Below are positions 37,201 to 54,124 of a stretch of DNA of 64,000 nt, piece after piece. The stretch is from Erpobdella octoculata. Lineage: Eukaryota; Annelida; Clitellata; Hirudinida; Erpobdellidae. Each line of letters begins with the position of its first letter. Within the stretch, counting starts at the first letter, position 1. The stretch covers positions 22,218,577 to 22,282,576 of the forward strand of contig OZ022246.1 of the NCBI GenBank assembly GCA_963978895.1, in the 5' to 3' direction. The notes under the pieces are model-generated. The model was not told where the DNA came from. It ran no database searches and saw only the letters and a list, made by a program, of their open reading frames with translations. The position numbers were made by a program, and so were the translations under genes.

Positions 37201-38600
37201 TCATCTTCTTGATCACTTTTCCCCATTCATGCTCATCAAAGCCATCAAGCGAGTTTCTTTCAGTCTCTCTTTCAGTCTCTGTTCGACTTCCTCTATCCTC
37301 TTTTATCTCTCTCTCTCTCTTTTATCTCTCTCTCTCTCTTTCTCTCTTTCTCTCTTTCTTTCTCTCTCTCTTCTTCTTTGTTTTTTGTATCTTTTTTTCT
37401 GTATGCCTCTATTTATTACCAATTCTTCAATTTTCTTTCTTTTTTCGCAAAACCGCTCCCCTAAAAAACAGATAATAATCTTCAAACAACCATAACTCCG
37501 GAATCGAATTTCAAAACGCTATCTCAAAAAATGATATATATAATTAAACGTAATTATAAAACCAGAAAACCAGACGCTTAAATTCAGTAAATAAGACAAA
37601 AAGTCATTCTTGGAAAGTCACCAAATTGCTTTCTTATTTTCCCGTGTCTACCACTGAAGTTTTTCTCAGCGCCACCAAAAACCACATTTCCACAAAAGTG
37701 AAATAATATTTGCAAATTTTGTGGCTTTTTTCTCTAATAAGTGTCAGTCAGTCTCCTAATGGAATGGGAAGATGGCAGATGCATAATGAGCTGCATTGTA
37801 GCGAACGCATTTAACGGAGTGGACATGCAGGCTTCTTATTTAGTCGAAATTAACGCGTGATCGGTTAATCAGGTAGATGGATGAGTGGAAAGGAAAAAAA
37901 AGTCGCTGCGTTCATAAAAAATGGATGCTTCCCACATGGAAAATCGCGGAAAATCAATTGTGCCGCACCCGCGATTGCTTGTTTTTGGACTTATGAATAT
38001 GCATGTGATAAGTGTAATCATATGCGTGCATGTGTGTGTGTGTGTGTGTCTATGCATGTGTACGTATGTTTAAGAGTCTGTTCGTCTGTGGGGCTGTGTG
38101 TGTGTCTGTGTGTCTGTTTGTGTGTGTGCTTGTGTGTCACTGTTCTCATATAGGTTATTGGATGTACGTAGGTTTCTTTGTCGATTTCACTTTTGCTACT
38201 TTCCCAGTTTGAGGAACATGGCAGGTATTTGTGTATTTGTATTTAAATTAAAATAAAACGGATTGGGTTAAAAAATGTAAAAAAATTAAATTTATTTTGC
38301 CTATTGTAAGCTATGATAAAAAAATTTAAAAACAATTTACAAACTAAATCATAACTTTCCCGCGGATAACTTTTTTCACGGCTGTCAGAAAACTTGCTCC
38401 CTCCCCCCCTGGTACATTTTTTCTCTGAAATATGAAAAATTTCGTGCAGAGGAAATCAAGCTTTGTTTCTCGCAGATGTATTAGCAGTTAGTTTTAAACT
38501 GGAAAAGTTTTTCATGACGTATAAAATTTGCTTCAATAATTTTCTGAAGTATCATTTCTGTGGTCATATGATTTTGCGGTTTTAATTACGATCAAATTGT
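34276..38600. other. Intergenic DNA with pyrimidine tracts
   Basis: CT-rich tracts occur at 34465-34560, 35100-35160, 36918-37030 and 37255-37372, a G10-T-G4 run at 35777-35791 and a GT-rich block at 38028-38140. Small open frames such as 36651-36875 match nothing I recognise. Confidence 0.6.
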
Positions 38601-38629
38601 TTAGCTTTTGTGGCTTGCGAACATATCAC

Positions 38630-38872
38630 ACAACGATGATGATGATGATGATGGGGAAGATGATGATGGTGATGATGATGATAAAAATGACGTTGATGGT
38701 GATAGTGATGATGACTACGACGACGACGACGATGACGATGACGATAACGATAACGATAACGATAACGATAACGATGACGACGACGAGGACCATGACGATT
38801 ATGATGATGATGATGACGATGGTGATGATAATGATGATAATGATGATGATGATGATGATGATTTTAGTGATG
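38630..38872. repeat. GAT / GAC microsatellite complex
   Basis: GAT runs flank a central GAC block and a perfect cgataa hexamer run (38741-38772). It yields an artefactual Asp-rich frame. Confidence 0.93.
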
Positions 38873-39220
38873 CCATGAAATGACGGCGGTGGTGAAAAAC
38901 TGGTAACGGAAGCTGGAGCGGAAAGAAAGAAAAAGCAAAAAAAAGGAAGCAAAAAATGTTGAAAACCTCCATAGAGTTGATTGGCATGGCGGGCATTGGA
39001 GCGTATCATCCAATTATGGACGGTGATCTGGATGACTGGAAAATAAACAACGCAATGAAACGTTCCAAGCATCGTCGAATTTTCTATTGAATCTCCGCTC
39101 CACCACGATGATGTCCAGCTTTTCTCTCGCGCTCTTGTTTTTCTCACATCTCACACGAGCTCGTCGGAAAAGTTACCATAGCAACCGTCACGTTTTCCTG
39201 TCACATTGACGAATGGATCA

Positions 39221-39372
39221 CAGACAAAGACTACATCACATACACAACTATCACCATCAACGACTACATCACATACACAACTATCACCATCAACAACTAC
39301 ATCACATACACAACTATCACCATCAACAACTACATCACACGCACAACTACCACCATCAACAACTACACCGAC
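39221..39372. repeat. 33-bp minisatellite, about 4.5 copies
   Basis: The unit is near aacaactacatcacatacac followed by aactatcaccatc. Since 33 is divisible by three, frames stay open and give an 11-residue His-rich repeat. Confidence 0.92.
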
Positions 39373-40026
39373 AGCCACTTAAACAACGACACAAACAGAA
39401 ACAACACCTGCAACAGTTCGTCAACTTCCATCGCGACAAAAATGCCGGCGGCCGAAGAGTGTTAGAAATTGTTTGAAGAAACAAGAATATTGGAAAAATT
39501 ATTTGCTTTGGATTATTTTTCTTTATTTTTATTTTTAGTTTTAGTTTCTTGACGTTACTTGCAGGAGTCGCTTTTTCGTTCTTTCTGAGAAGTTTTCGTC
39601 TACCGAAATGGTTTTCCAAAGTGGAAGTGAAATGGAAAAAAATCAATGTTTTGCAATCTACAAAATTTAAATTTTGAATTTAAAACTTTTACCATAAATA
39701 ATAGCACAAAAACTTTACGAAAGTATCAAAACCTATGATAAACAGAAAATAAACTAAATTTAATGTCCATAAATAAGAGAGTGAAAGAATCTCTTAAGCT
39801 CTTGGTAAAGAAAACCAGGTTGCATCCCAACTGGTGGGCATTCAAAAGAAGCCAAGCAACTCAAACGATCCTATTACGCACTTTCTTCAGTTTTGCTTGA
39901 AAATTTTTTTTTCACGGCTCAAAAAGCTGCGGATCTGCGATAACGATGACGTCGGTGGTCGTAAATTCAAGAATGATGACGTGGGGGGAAGGGTTGAGAG
40001 CTGATCCCGATTGGGGTGAATTGTAG

Positions 40027-40215
40027 CAGAGGTTGACACGGGTTGGGTTGACCCATGGGTTGAATTGAGTTGGGTTGAGTTTAAAAAAAATTGAAAAAAC
40101 AGTTTCAATTTAATAAAATTTTAACTGTGGGTTGGGCTTGGTCGACTGGTTGGGTTGAGAAAGTGGTGGGTTGAGTTGGACAGGGTCTTAAAAATTGGAC
40201 CCATGTCCACCTCTG
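40027..40215. mobile_element. hAT-type MITE, 189 bp
   Basis: The ends are cagaggttgacacgggt and, inverted at the right, cagaggtggacatgggt: 17-bp inverted repeats differing at two positions and beginning CAG as in hAT elements. The flanking 8-mers aattgtag (40019-40026) and gatggtag (40216-40223) match at six of eight positions, as expected for an aged 8-bp duplication. The body is full of gggttgg words and has no coding capacity. Confidence 0.75.
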
Positions 40216-40260
40216 GATGGTAGGGCTGGAAATAAAAACGACGTTGGTTGAAATTTTTGA

Positions 40261-40472
<212 letters not shown>

Positions 40473-40567
40473 AACGAATTTCGGCATAATGTTTTCTTTT
40501 AGGCATGCTCTGTTAAAAATGATAGACCACTTTGCGTTGATACGTTTTTTCACCAAGCTTTCAAAAT

Positions 40568-40905
40568 CACTTCCACCGCCAAAAAACAGTGGTTGTTAAG
40601 CGCTTTTGTTGGGGTATGTTGAACACAACACTCGACTATGAATGGGTACGAATCAATGCTCGATAGTATATATAAGTTTCTGATATATGTGGCTCGTAAA
40701 AACATATCAACGCTATGTTTCCTTATAATATATATCATAAAACATATATCTTCGATAGCTATTAAATTAGCTAGTGACGGAATGTTAGCCGTCCAACTTA
40801 TATATACTATCGAGCATTGATTCGTACCCATTCATAGTCGAGTGTTGTGTTCAACATACCCCAACAAAAGCGCTTAACAACCACTGTTTTTTGGCGGTGG
40901 AAGTG
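40568..40905. repeat. Perfect inverted repeat, 109-bp arms
   Basis: Bases 40568-40676 are the exact reverse complement of 40797-40905, around a 120-bp spacer. The right arm runs into the SINE head. The perfect identity implies recent origin. Confidence 0.92.
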
Positions 40906-40986
40906 GCGCAGATGGTAAGGTAGTTGGCATGATGCGAGGCGGTGTTGCCGATCCGACAGTCGTGGGTTCGAGTCTGAAGTTGAGAC
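40891..40986 (+). mobile_element. tRNA-derived SINE, copy in first duplicate
   Basis: The A box gtggcgcagatggtaaggta, core gcgaggcggtgttgccg and intact B box gggttcgagtc are in the order and spacing of a polymerase III tRNA-type promoter. It is not a functional tRNA gene: the acceptor stem and anticodon arm do not fold. Confidence 0.78.
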
Positions 40987-41244
40987 ATTTATATTTGCGT
41001 TATTTCGTGGTGGATTGTAAGCCATCCAAGTTTCTGATATATGTGGCTCGTAAAAACATATCAACGCTATGTTTCCTTATAATATATATCATAAAACATA
41101 TATCTTCGATAGCTATTAAATTAGCTAGTGACGGAATGTTAGCCGTCCAACTTATATATACTATCGAGCATTGATTCGTACCCATTCATAGTCGAGTGTT
41201 GTGTTCAACATACCCCAACAAAAGCGCTTAACAACCACTGTTTT

Positions 41245-42270
<1,026 letters not shown>

Positions 42271-42303
42271 CATATATATATATATATATACATACAAACA
42301 TTC

Positions 42304-42307
<4 letters not shown>

Positions 42308-42383
<76 letters not shown>
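42308..42383. repeat. TA microsatellite after copy A
   Basis: About 38 TA units. A shorter TA run at 42271-42290 precedes it. Confidence 0.95.
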
Positions 42384-42386
<3 letters not shown>

Positions 42387-42738
42387 CATACATAATTTCC
42401 TATGTTGCTAATTTATCATCAAGAAAAAAGTGAAAATAACAATTTAAGAGTAATTTATAAAAACACCACTTGCTTGACATTGATCTGAGTATAAATGTCA
42501 CAGAAAAACGGCACCTTTCAGGGTTCTCGATCAATGTCCGCTGTGCTCAGCCAACAGCTAGAATTAGTGAGCGCAGAAGCGTAGCAATTAAAATATTTAA
42601 AAAAATCTTTTTATGATACCCCGTTTTTGTAAACTGAAAAGAAAAAAAAAATTTTTCTCTGGGCTGTGTGAGAAATGTTTTGATGGAGGCACGCTTTAAT
42701 TGTGGACATTCGTATAACGAACAAGCCATAATTTTTTT

Positions 42739-42840
42739 AAACTTAAAACGTGGAGCGCCTTTTACTCAAACTAACCATTTGCTGATTTTGAAAAAGGATA
42801 GAACGCTTTAAATATAAAATACGCCCCACGTTTTAAGTTT
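42739..42840. repeat. Short inverted repeat 'aaacttaaaacgtgg', 102 bp overall
   Basis: Bases 42739-42757 match 42822-42840 inverted with one difference. It sits just left of copy B and may be a small MITE or part of that repeat. Confidence 0.5.
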
Positions 42841-42849
42841 TTAAAAACT

Positions 42850-43150
42850 CTCGTTTTTGCTTTCCCGCTCCGGTTGCTTTCTCGATCCCGGACGCTTTCC
42901 CGCTCTTGGTCGCTTTACATTTCCCGTTCGCTTTTTTGCTCTCATTTTCTTTTTCATTCCCTCTTGATTTCCTGTTCCCGTTTCCGCTCATTTTCTAATT
43001 TTCGTTTCCGGTCGATCTCCCGCTCCGCTCATTTTGTGACCGATTTAAATTTTTTCTTTACTACAATTGTCTTCCATTGCCTTTCAAGCTTGTGTGGAAA
43101 TTGCATTACGATCGGATGGATGGTGTAGCAATGCATAAAGGACTTATATA
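42850..43150 (+). mobile_element. Dispersed element copy B (tail region)
   Basis: A cccgctc-rich stretch is followed by ctcccgctccgctcatttt, gtgtggaaattgcattacga and ggtgtagcaatgcataaagg, aligned with the tail of copy A, then a TA run. There is no CATA array, so the array in A is a local expansion or insertion. Confidence 0.7.
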
Positions 43151-43172
43151 GATACTAACTTACTTACATAAT

Positions 43173-43372
<200 letters not shown>

Positions 43373-44007
43373 AAAACTATCCAACTAAAGGCTGAAAATG
43401 AAATAAGGAATGCATTTATGGATGGGCATTCATGTCGTCCAAAAACAATTAAATAAAATTACAAATGTTTATTATGCGGTTTTATGGTAAAATACAGCAA
43501 AGTCGTTTGCATAGAAAAAGAAAAAGAGTTATGTGACAATGCATGACATTGTATGACATTGTAGGACACGGAATGGGGTGAGAACGGTCATCGATAGTGT
43601 CATGTCATGTCATGTCACGATGGAGGTTTTGTGTGGCGCTCGATTTTGCAGAGGAGCCATTATAATATAGAAGGAATACATCTGATGCATGATACGTTTG
43701 AAAGAGAAAGAAACAAAACTAACACAAAATTGAAAATCTCTGTCATCAAAGAAAAAATTGAAAATAACATATAACAAATAACTTTTTCTGTAGCAGAAAT
43801 TCAGTGCTGAGTAAATAAAGTAACAGACCTAGGGAAGTCCCGATGTTGATGGCCATCGAGCCGGAAATCAATCAAACGTCAAACGTGACGTCTGTGTTAG
43901 TCTGAGTCACACCGATGTTTGGAACACTGGGCTGTTAGCTGATCTAATATTTGCATCCATGCCTCTGAGAGGGGAATTTCAACGATTTAAAATGGCTATA
44001 AGTCATT

Positions 44008-44280
44008 GGAGGAGGAGGAGGAGAAGAAGAAGAAAAAGAAGAAGAAGAAGAAGAAGAAGAAAAAGAAGAAGAATAAGAAAAAGAAGAAGATGAAGATGAA
44101 GATGAAGAAGATGAAGAAGAAGAAGAAGAAGAAGAAGAAGAAGAAGAAGAAGAAGAAGAAGAAGAAGAAGAAGAAGAAGAAGAACAACAACAACAACAAC
44201 AAGAAAAAGAAGAAGAATAATAAGAAGAAGAAGAAAAAAAAACAAGAAAAAGAAAAATTGAACAAAAGAAAAAAAGAAGA
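44008..44280. repeat. GAA-rich polypurine array
   Basis: About 270 bp of gaa/aag triplets with a short aac block at 44184-44201. Lys-rich and Phe/Leu-rich frames are artefacts. Confidence 0.94.
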
Positions 44281-47080
44281 TTGCAAAGGAAGGATAACTT
44301 TTACCGCCATTTTTCCCGCGGGAGCATGGATGATTTAAACAACAATGCATTGCATTTTCCAACGTCTCAAGAAGTTTTGAATTGTTCTTGTTTATGGGAG
44401 ACATTGTCCATAGGGAGGATAGGAGGGAGGAGGGCGATCCCCGTCCCGCAGTAGTCGTCCGCGGGGATTACTCCTTAGAATTGCCCGTTAACGTTTCTAA
44501 AATAATAAAAAAGAATTAAAAGGCTTTTAATTTGAGTTTGCGCAAGAACGTTTTTTTTTTGTAATTCAAGTGATTTTTTTTTAGAAAAGACATTTTGCAT
44601 TCCCAGAAATGATGCAATTAAGAAAAATATGTGAAAGAAATGTTCAAAACTATTTAAAACGGCTGATTTTATTTGCTCAATTTAAAATAAAATTGTTTAT
44701 TTTTATTAATGCCAAACATGGAAGAAGACGACAAAAATTTGTAAAATTCTGATCGATTTTTTATTGAAAGTTATATTTGATAGTGTAATCAACATACATT
44801 ATTTCCTATGTCTGTATGTATATATGTATGCTAGCAATTTCGCATAACGCGGCGTCCCTGGTGGTCAGCAGTCAGCAGTTGATAAAATTAGTTCGCACAG
44901 GCGTGTAATAAAAAATATTACGCAATTGTACACTGTCAGTCCTAAAGTTCAAAAAAGGTGGCGCTGCGATCGAAAAATAATATACCATGAGATTTAAAAA
45001 TCGCTATAAAGTTTAATATTTTTGATCAAAGTGTTTTTAGTAAACTTCACCGATGTGAGGATATAAATTAAAACTTTCTCGACTATCAAATTTTTTGGCA
45101 AAGTTATTAACTCAGATGATTGATCAATGATACAATTAAACTAATTATTATGTGACGTGTGTAAATGTGTATGTCTATTTTTTTAAACTGTGTTTATTGT
45201 TTAGTTCCTGGTAAGCTTGGTAACAATTGGTTATTTATTATAAAACAACATTATAATACAAATGTTTAGAAGAAAATAATAAAAAAACAATAATTAAAAA
45301 TTAATTTTCCAGCCCATAATTCTTGCCTCGACTACCACCCAGTGACCTCTTCAACTCCTCGCCATCGCTGTGGATTGCTCAACAGGGTGATGAGACCCTT
45401 AAAGAAATGTCTCCTGTTTTATTCTGACTACGGCATTCAGCGAGGGCTGATGGATGGATAATTTTCTCTTCTTTTTGTGTCCTTAAATGGGCGCAGGAGG
45501 CAATGTAAAAGAGAAATAAACCTAAATTCTGTTGGGCGTAAAGGAGGTATAAAGAGACGTAATGCCGAGTTGCCGGTCGCCTAACACGCGAACAGCTCGC
45601 CAAATGATCAAGAAGTTAAATATTTGTTGATTAAATAAAATATTTATATTTATAAAAGAAAAATAAATTAACTTATATGAAGATTTTTTTATACACTTCT
45701 AATAAATAGTAATTATATTGTTGTGTGTAATTTTTGATATTATACTCTTCTCACCATGGATCTGCACATACAATTAAAACCTTGTACGGTGGCACATACA
45801 AGTTATTAATTGATTGTTTCACTCTTAGTGGTACGACAGCCTCTTTGTAGTACCTACATTTGTGTTTGTGACAGCCTCTTCTAGTTCCTACATTTGTGCT
45901 TACGACAGCCTCTTATAGTACCTATGTACATTTGTGCTTAATTTTCTTAAAACCTTTGCCACTGCTTCGGATAACTTTTGGAGAAAAAAAAATGACGGAC
46001 ACCCCTTAAAACAGAATTATTCTTAAAATTTCACCCATGATTTCAAGTAAAAAATGCTCTCCGAACATCGTGAACATTTACTCATTGACACTCAAACAAG
46101 CTAACAACACTGGCGCAACTCCCTACAGCAGTAGGGGCTCCATAGAGAGAAAGAAGGGAGTGTGTGGGTGGGTGGGTGGGGAGATTTGGGAAAACGTCGG
46201 CGGTTAATCTCGACCCGTCGGTCGTTAAACTCACACCGAAACTTTGAAATTCAGCACAGCGACTCTGCAATTCTCCTTTATTGGTTCAAATTGATTTGGC
46301 GTCTTACAAGATTAAATTCGGGATTTATTTTTATCGCTTTCTCCCGAAGTTTCTTTTTCTACTCTTTTCCAGTGTTTTCGTTCTCTTTTTCAATTTCATT
46401 TTCTAAAGGTTTTTAATTATTTTCACTCGGGTGTTGTCTGCTGTCTGTTCAGGTAGAACTTTTTAATCGATTTTTTTATCAATTTTTCTGATCAGCTAGC
46501 TATGCAGACTGTAAAAGTCTGAAAAGTTCTGTAAATTCGTAAAACGGATGACGAACGTTACATTATTTAATAACTTATTTCTAGTGTAGAAAAACCATGC
46601 TTTTTTCTAACTTGCTTTTTTACATTCATTATTGTTTGCATTCTTTATCTTGTCTCGCAGGATTTTGAGCGAATCTTCAATCTTTATAATCTGACGATTT
46701 TTTGGTGCTTTCACGACATCTCCGCTTGATGTTTTCAAAATTTTTCTTGCATCCTCTTCGTTATTTTTTTCTCTTTTTCAATTATTTTACACAAAAACTT
46801 TCAGATTTTTTAATTATTTTTATTACTTTTGTGGCCCCTTATTTAGTAAAAACCACCGTAGCCCTTAAAAATTTACTGTTTTTCAAAGGAGTGTTGCCCC
46901 TTCTCTCCTTCTTCAGCAACAACTCCTTCCCCATCTTGTATCCACTCAAAATTCTGAAATGTACTAGGTCGTTGGACGGTAAAATGTTCATCATCATTCA
47001 TTTCCTATCATCAAATCGTGATATTTTTGTCTTCAGGGCTTATTCAAAGATTTTCTTATAAATGCCGGATGCGTTTGCGA
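44281..47080. other. Intergenic DNA, no gene recognised
   Basis: AT-rich sequence with a GC-rich patch at 44410-44470 and another at 46100-46250. No exon, RNA gene or element could be supported. Confidence 0.55.
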
Positions 47081-47083
47081 CTT

Positions 47084-47213
47084 AACGTCACATGACGTCA
47101 TTCGAGGAGCCCTCGGCAACGACGTTTCCGCGACATTTTATTTCTTGTTAACCTCATCTTGACGACCGTGACATGACGCGCGTCAACGCCGTGACGTTTT
47201 GACAGCTGACGTA
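47084..47213. promoter_or_regulatory. Cluster of CRE/ATF-type sites
   Basis: A palindromic TGACGTCA at 47093-47100 is accompanied, within about 130 bp, by at least six TGACG or CGTCA half sites: aacgtca at 47084, ttgacgac at 47159, atgacgcg at 47173, cgcgtca at 47179, gtgacgtt at 47191 and ctgacgta at 47206. bZIP factors of the CREB/ATF class bind such sites. No adjacent exon is known, so it is a candidate promoter or enhancer only. Confidence 0.45.
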
Positions 47214-47594
47214 GGAAAGGGCTTTGGGTCGAGACGGTGAGGTAGAGAGAGAGAGCTGGAAAGAGAAAGATGTAGATAAAAGAAAAAGGAACGTCGGTGA
47301 AGAAGAGAAGCAGTTGCGTAAGATTTCACGTGTGACATGTGCGTCAAATAGGAGGGAATGTCACGTGTCATCATGTTGAAGAGCGTATAAGAGAAATTTT
47401 TAAAGGAAATGAAAATGGCGCTAATTGGAACAGCTGATATGTAGTTTACGAAAGATACAAAAAAAAAGTTAAGGGGGAAAATGGAGAAAAAAGAAGAAGG
47501 AAACAGAGCAGGATAAAAAAGAAGAAAAAAAGAGAGAGTGGAAAGAAAATAGTCAACGGATCAATATAATTAAAAAAGGAGTATTGATATCAGT

Positions 47595-47968
<374 letters not shown>

Positions 47969-49093
47969 AGCGTATGTACGATTACAATTGCACAGTAAAT
48001 TTGTATCAAGAAATAAAGATTTGAAGAGAAGAAATAAAACTTTTATTGAGTTAGAAATCCAGTTCCTGGAATGAACACTTTTTTTCTCTACGTCACAAGA
48101 ATCCGTCTTCCGTTTGTTTTTTGCAGCTTCCGGTTGGCGGATTTGTTCATGTGTTTGTTTGTTTGTTTGTTTGTTTACTCGTTTGTTAGTTTATCACCTT
48201 GCTATCATTTTTCATTCCTTCTCACTTTCCGGCACACACAAAATTCAACTTATTTTGACTCTAAATGGCACTGATGCAATCTCGCTTCAAATTTAATTTT
48301 TCGTGAAGGAGTATCTTATGCTTATGGTGACATGAATAGTCTAAACTGGTACTGTACTAGTTTTTTGTTTATTTTCAAATTTGATTATATTACAATTATA
48401 ATGATGTGCTTATTTTGTAAAAATGTATACAAAATTTCCTCAACAATCTATTCGATTCATCGAGATTGAAAAAAAAATTCCTGGCAGATTTGTGCCTAAG
48501 CCTTCGGCCGGAAGAACCAAGAGCGATAAACCACGAGTAAACAAAATGTGGTTTAGTGGCGCCAGTGCCTTCTGACCAAAAACTGTTCAATGATGTTTAC
48601 GAACAACCTCTCTGATTGAAAATCAATCCCTTGATGATGATTTATCATCTTACACAAAAAATGCGCACTGTATACATATAAAAACGTGGAGATAAATCTA
48701 CATCTACTTTGCAAACATAAAATCTTTTGATTAACAAGACTAAACTTGTCTGCATCGAGCGCTCCTAGGCTGAAGACAAAAGTTTAGCTGTTACAAAATG
48801 ATATTTGCAACAGCTTAACTTCTGAAAAACAAAAAAAACATATAAGAAAATAGAACACCGATTCGGTTCTTCGGAATCAATTCGGATACACATGCACAAC
48901 ACATTCTTTCTTGTGTTCTGTTATCTGGAAACGATATTTTTAAAACGGGTTAATAGCTTCAATATTAAAGAATTGAGAACTTCAATTAAAAGAATACTTC
49001 AATATTAAAAAGATCCTAAACTAAGCAGATCAAAATTTATTGTTCCTTGAAACTATTTATTCTTAGTTTTTTTTCAGTTGTTATTATATATAT

Positions 49094-49687
<594 letters not shown>

Positions 49688-49695
49688 TATATATT

Positions 49696-51468
<1,773 letters not shown>

Positions 51469-51548
<80 letters not shown>
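51469..51548. repeat. TA microsatellite (right flank of hAT element)
   Basis: About 40 TA units, the continuation of the tract at 49911-50066. Confidence 0.97.
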
Positions 51549-51550
<2 letters not shown>

Positions 51551-53140
51551 ATAAACTATTAATTATATTGGTAATTTAAATATCCATCATTTTTGACCGG
51601 TTCTCAAATACTTTTATAATAAAAATATTATTTTTTTCCTTTAAATTATGATTTTTTTGAATATTAAATTTTGCAAAAAATAATGTTTTAAATAGCAATA
51701 CTTTTATTAATTAATATTTGATGTTTCATTTTGTTTTATTTTTTATTAAATTTATGTATATGAGTATGTATAAACACTTTTTTACGATATTTTTCAAACG
51801 TTTTAGCCGTCAGTAAACATTTCATTCTAATTTGAAAAATTAATAATAAATAAGCTCAAAAAGATTTTCCGGAACTAAACTAGAAATGTTTTAAGGTAGG
51901 CTTAACTTAAGGCTGAAAAACAAAGTATTCGTTTCAAAGAATTCCGGTTAAAAATACACAAACTTTAAAAAACCCTCAGTTAAAAGCCACTAAAACAATT
52001 TATCATTTGTGACTAAATTCGACAAAAACAGTCTTCAACTGATATGGCGCCGTACATTGAGAATTCCTTAGATTCCACAATCCTCACAAAAAACTCTCTC
52101 GTTTTCTCTTCTAAAACTAAATCACAGTTTATTAAACTAATTTTTATGGAAATGTATTTTTTGTGAATTCCAGGAAAAAATTAAAATCTTGACTGTTTGT
52201 TACAGAAATTTCAAAGCGACACAATTTTTGCCGAGGCCATTTGAATCGGGACCTGTAACTTGAAGCTGTATTTTGTTTGTCCTGTTGACTCAAGCCACAT
52301 CGATTAGTTAATTAATTTGAAAGTCTTCCAGAAGAAACAGAGAAATCTCTATCTTGTCTGGTGATGTCATTTTCCAGAATGTGTCTTATTTGTAAGCTGC
52401 AATCCCAAGGTTAAAAGACAAGTTTATAAACTATCAACTGACTACTTACTAGTCGTTTATCCTTTGCCAGCAAGTTCAATTCAAGCTGGGCATCTGAAAC
52501 GGAATCTGGTTAGTAGTACTGATACTGACTGCAAGATGTGCTTGGTCGAAATTTATCATTTTAGTATGCAGCGCACATGGTATAATCTTGATACGTATTA
52601 ATCTTCTAACAAGGAATGTTTCTGTTAGAGCACCTGTATTGTAACGTGATGCAGGTGACTTTTGATTTGACGGACAATGTTTTTGTTTACTATTTGAAAA
52701 TTTGTGTTCTCGGTAGACCAGGGTTTGTTGAGTACAACTTAAAAAACAAACGCTTTCAAATCGTGAAGAAAATATGAAAAGGGGAGATGAAAAAAATATA
52801 AAAATAATCAATAAATAAAAGTTAAAAAATAAATATTAAAAGTAAAAAATGAACGAAACAAAAAAATCGAGAGAAAGAGAATGTGTTTAGAATTTAGCGG
52901 AAAAGATGCAGAATGTGAAATTTTTTTTAAGAATATTTTTCATGGATTTCTCTACTCTTCTACTTCAAAAGGTGCAGGAGAAGCAGGGTGAGCAGGAAAA
53001 ACAGGAGGGTAGTGGAACAGGGGGCAGGCACCCACCCATGCGCGGACATTATAATTCGCCATCTTCAGTCAGGCGTTCAGGAACTGGATATTCTGATTAG
53101 ATGCTACCTCGTGCACTCTATAAGTTTTAGTCTGAAAGTT
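51549..53140. other. Intergenic DNA, nothing recognised
   Basis: AT-rich sequence without identifiable coding, RNA or repeat features. Confidence 0.55.
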
Positions 53141-53149
53141 CTGAAATTA

Positions 53150-53290
53150 ATGATGATGATGGTGGTGATGGTGACAATGAGCACGACGATGACGATGAGG
53201 ATGATGATGAGGATGAGGATGAGGATGACGACGACGACGACGACGACGACGAATGACGATGACGGTGACTATGAAGATGACGATGGTTAT
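53150..53290. repeat. GAT / GAC / GAG microsatellite
   Basis: Triplet runs including a pure GAC block at 53226-53253. Confidence 0.9.
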
Positions 53291-53526
53291 AATTTTTAAA
53301 GATGTTTGTGGTGTAATTAGCAGATGATAACGTGACTATTATGTTCGTTAATGTGGTCATTATGCACCTGTGTTTTCTGAGTTTAATTAATAATTAAATT
53401 CATTCCGTGAACACCTATTTATTTGAACCCGTTATGCACTTGGAACTGAAAGACTTAAAGAATCAAATTTCTTAAATGAACCGAAAAAGATGAAAACGTA
53501 TGGAAGTCGATGGATGGATACGGTAA

Positions 53527-53611
53527 GAGATTGAGAGAAAGAGAAAGAGAAAGAGAAAGAGAAAGAGAAAGAGAAAGAGAAAGAGAAAGAGAAAGAGAAA
53601 GAGAAAGAGAA

Positions 53612-53707
<96 letters not shown>

Positions 53708-53842
53708 GAGAGAAAGAGAGAAAGAGAGAAAGAGAGAAAGAGAGAAAGAGAGAAAGAGAGAAAGAGAGAAAGAGAGAAAGAGGGAAAGAGGGAGAGAGGG
53801 AAAGAGAGAAAGAGAGAAAGAGAGTAAGAGAGAAAGAGATCT
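53527..53842. repeat. GA-rich polypurine array with 6, 2 and 8-bp phases
   Basis: It consists of gagaaa hexamers (about 53535-53615), then pure GA (53615-53695), then gagagaaa octamers (53695-53840). It is strictly purine on one strand. Confidence 0.95.
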
Positions 53843-54074
53843 ATAATGAGAAGAATAAATACTTATAGAGACATAAAAACATGGCATCGAAATAAAAATA
53901 ATTTAACTTATTTTATTAAAAGCTAAGCACGCTGGCGAACGTCTGTCGCGTGCACACATGGTGGATGTACTGGAAATTTAAATGTCTACATTTGTGTACT
54001 TCTGCGTGTTTTGAGCGTACGAACATCTGAAGATTTGGGGAGCTATTTAGAAGAATATGGATTCATGAAGTGTA

Positions 54075-54079
<5 letters not shown>

Positions 54080-54107
<28 letters not shown>

Positions 54108-54124
54108 GCATGTGTGTGTGTGCG
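54080..54124. repeat. GT microsatellite
   Basis: Interrupted GT run. CA-rich runs follow at 54474-54490 and 54535-54560. Confidence 0.85.
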
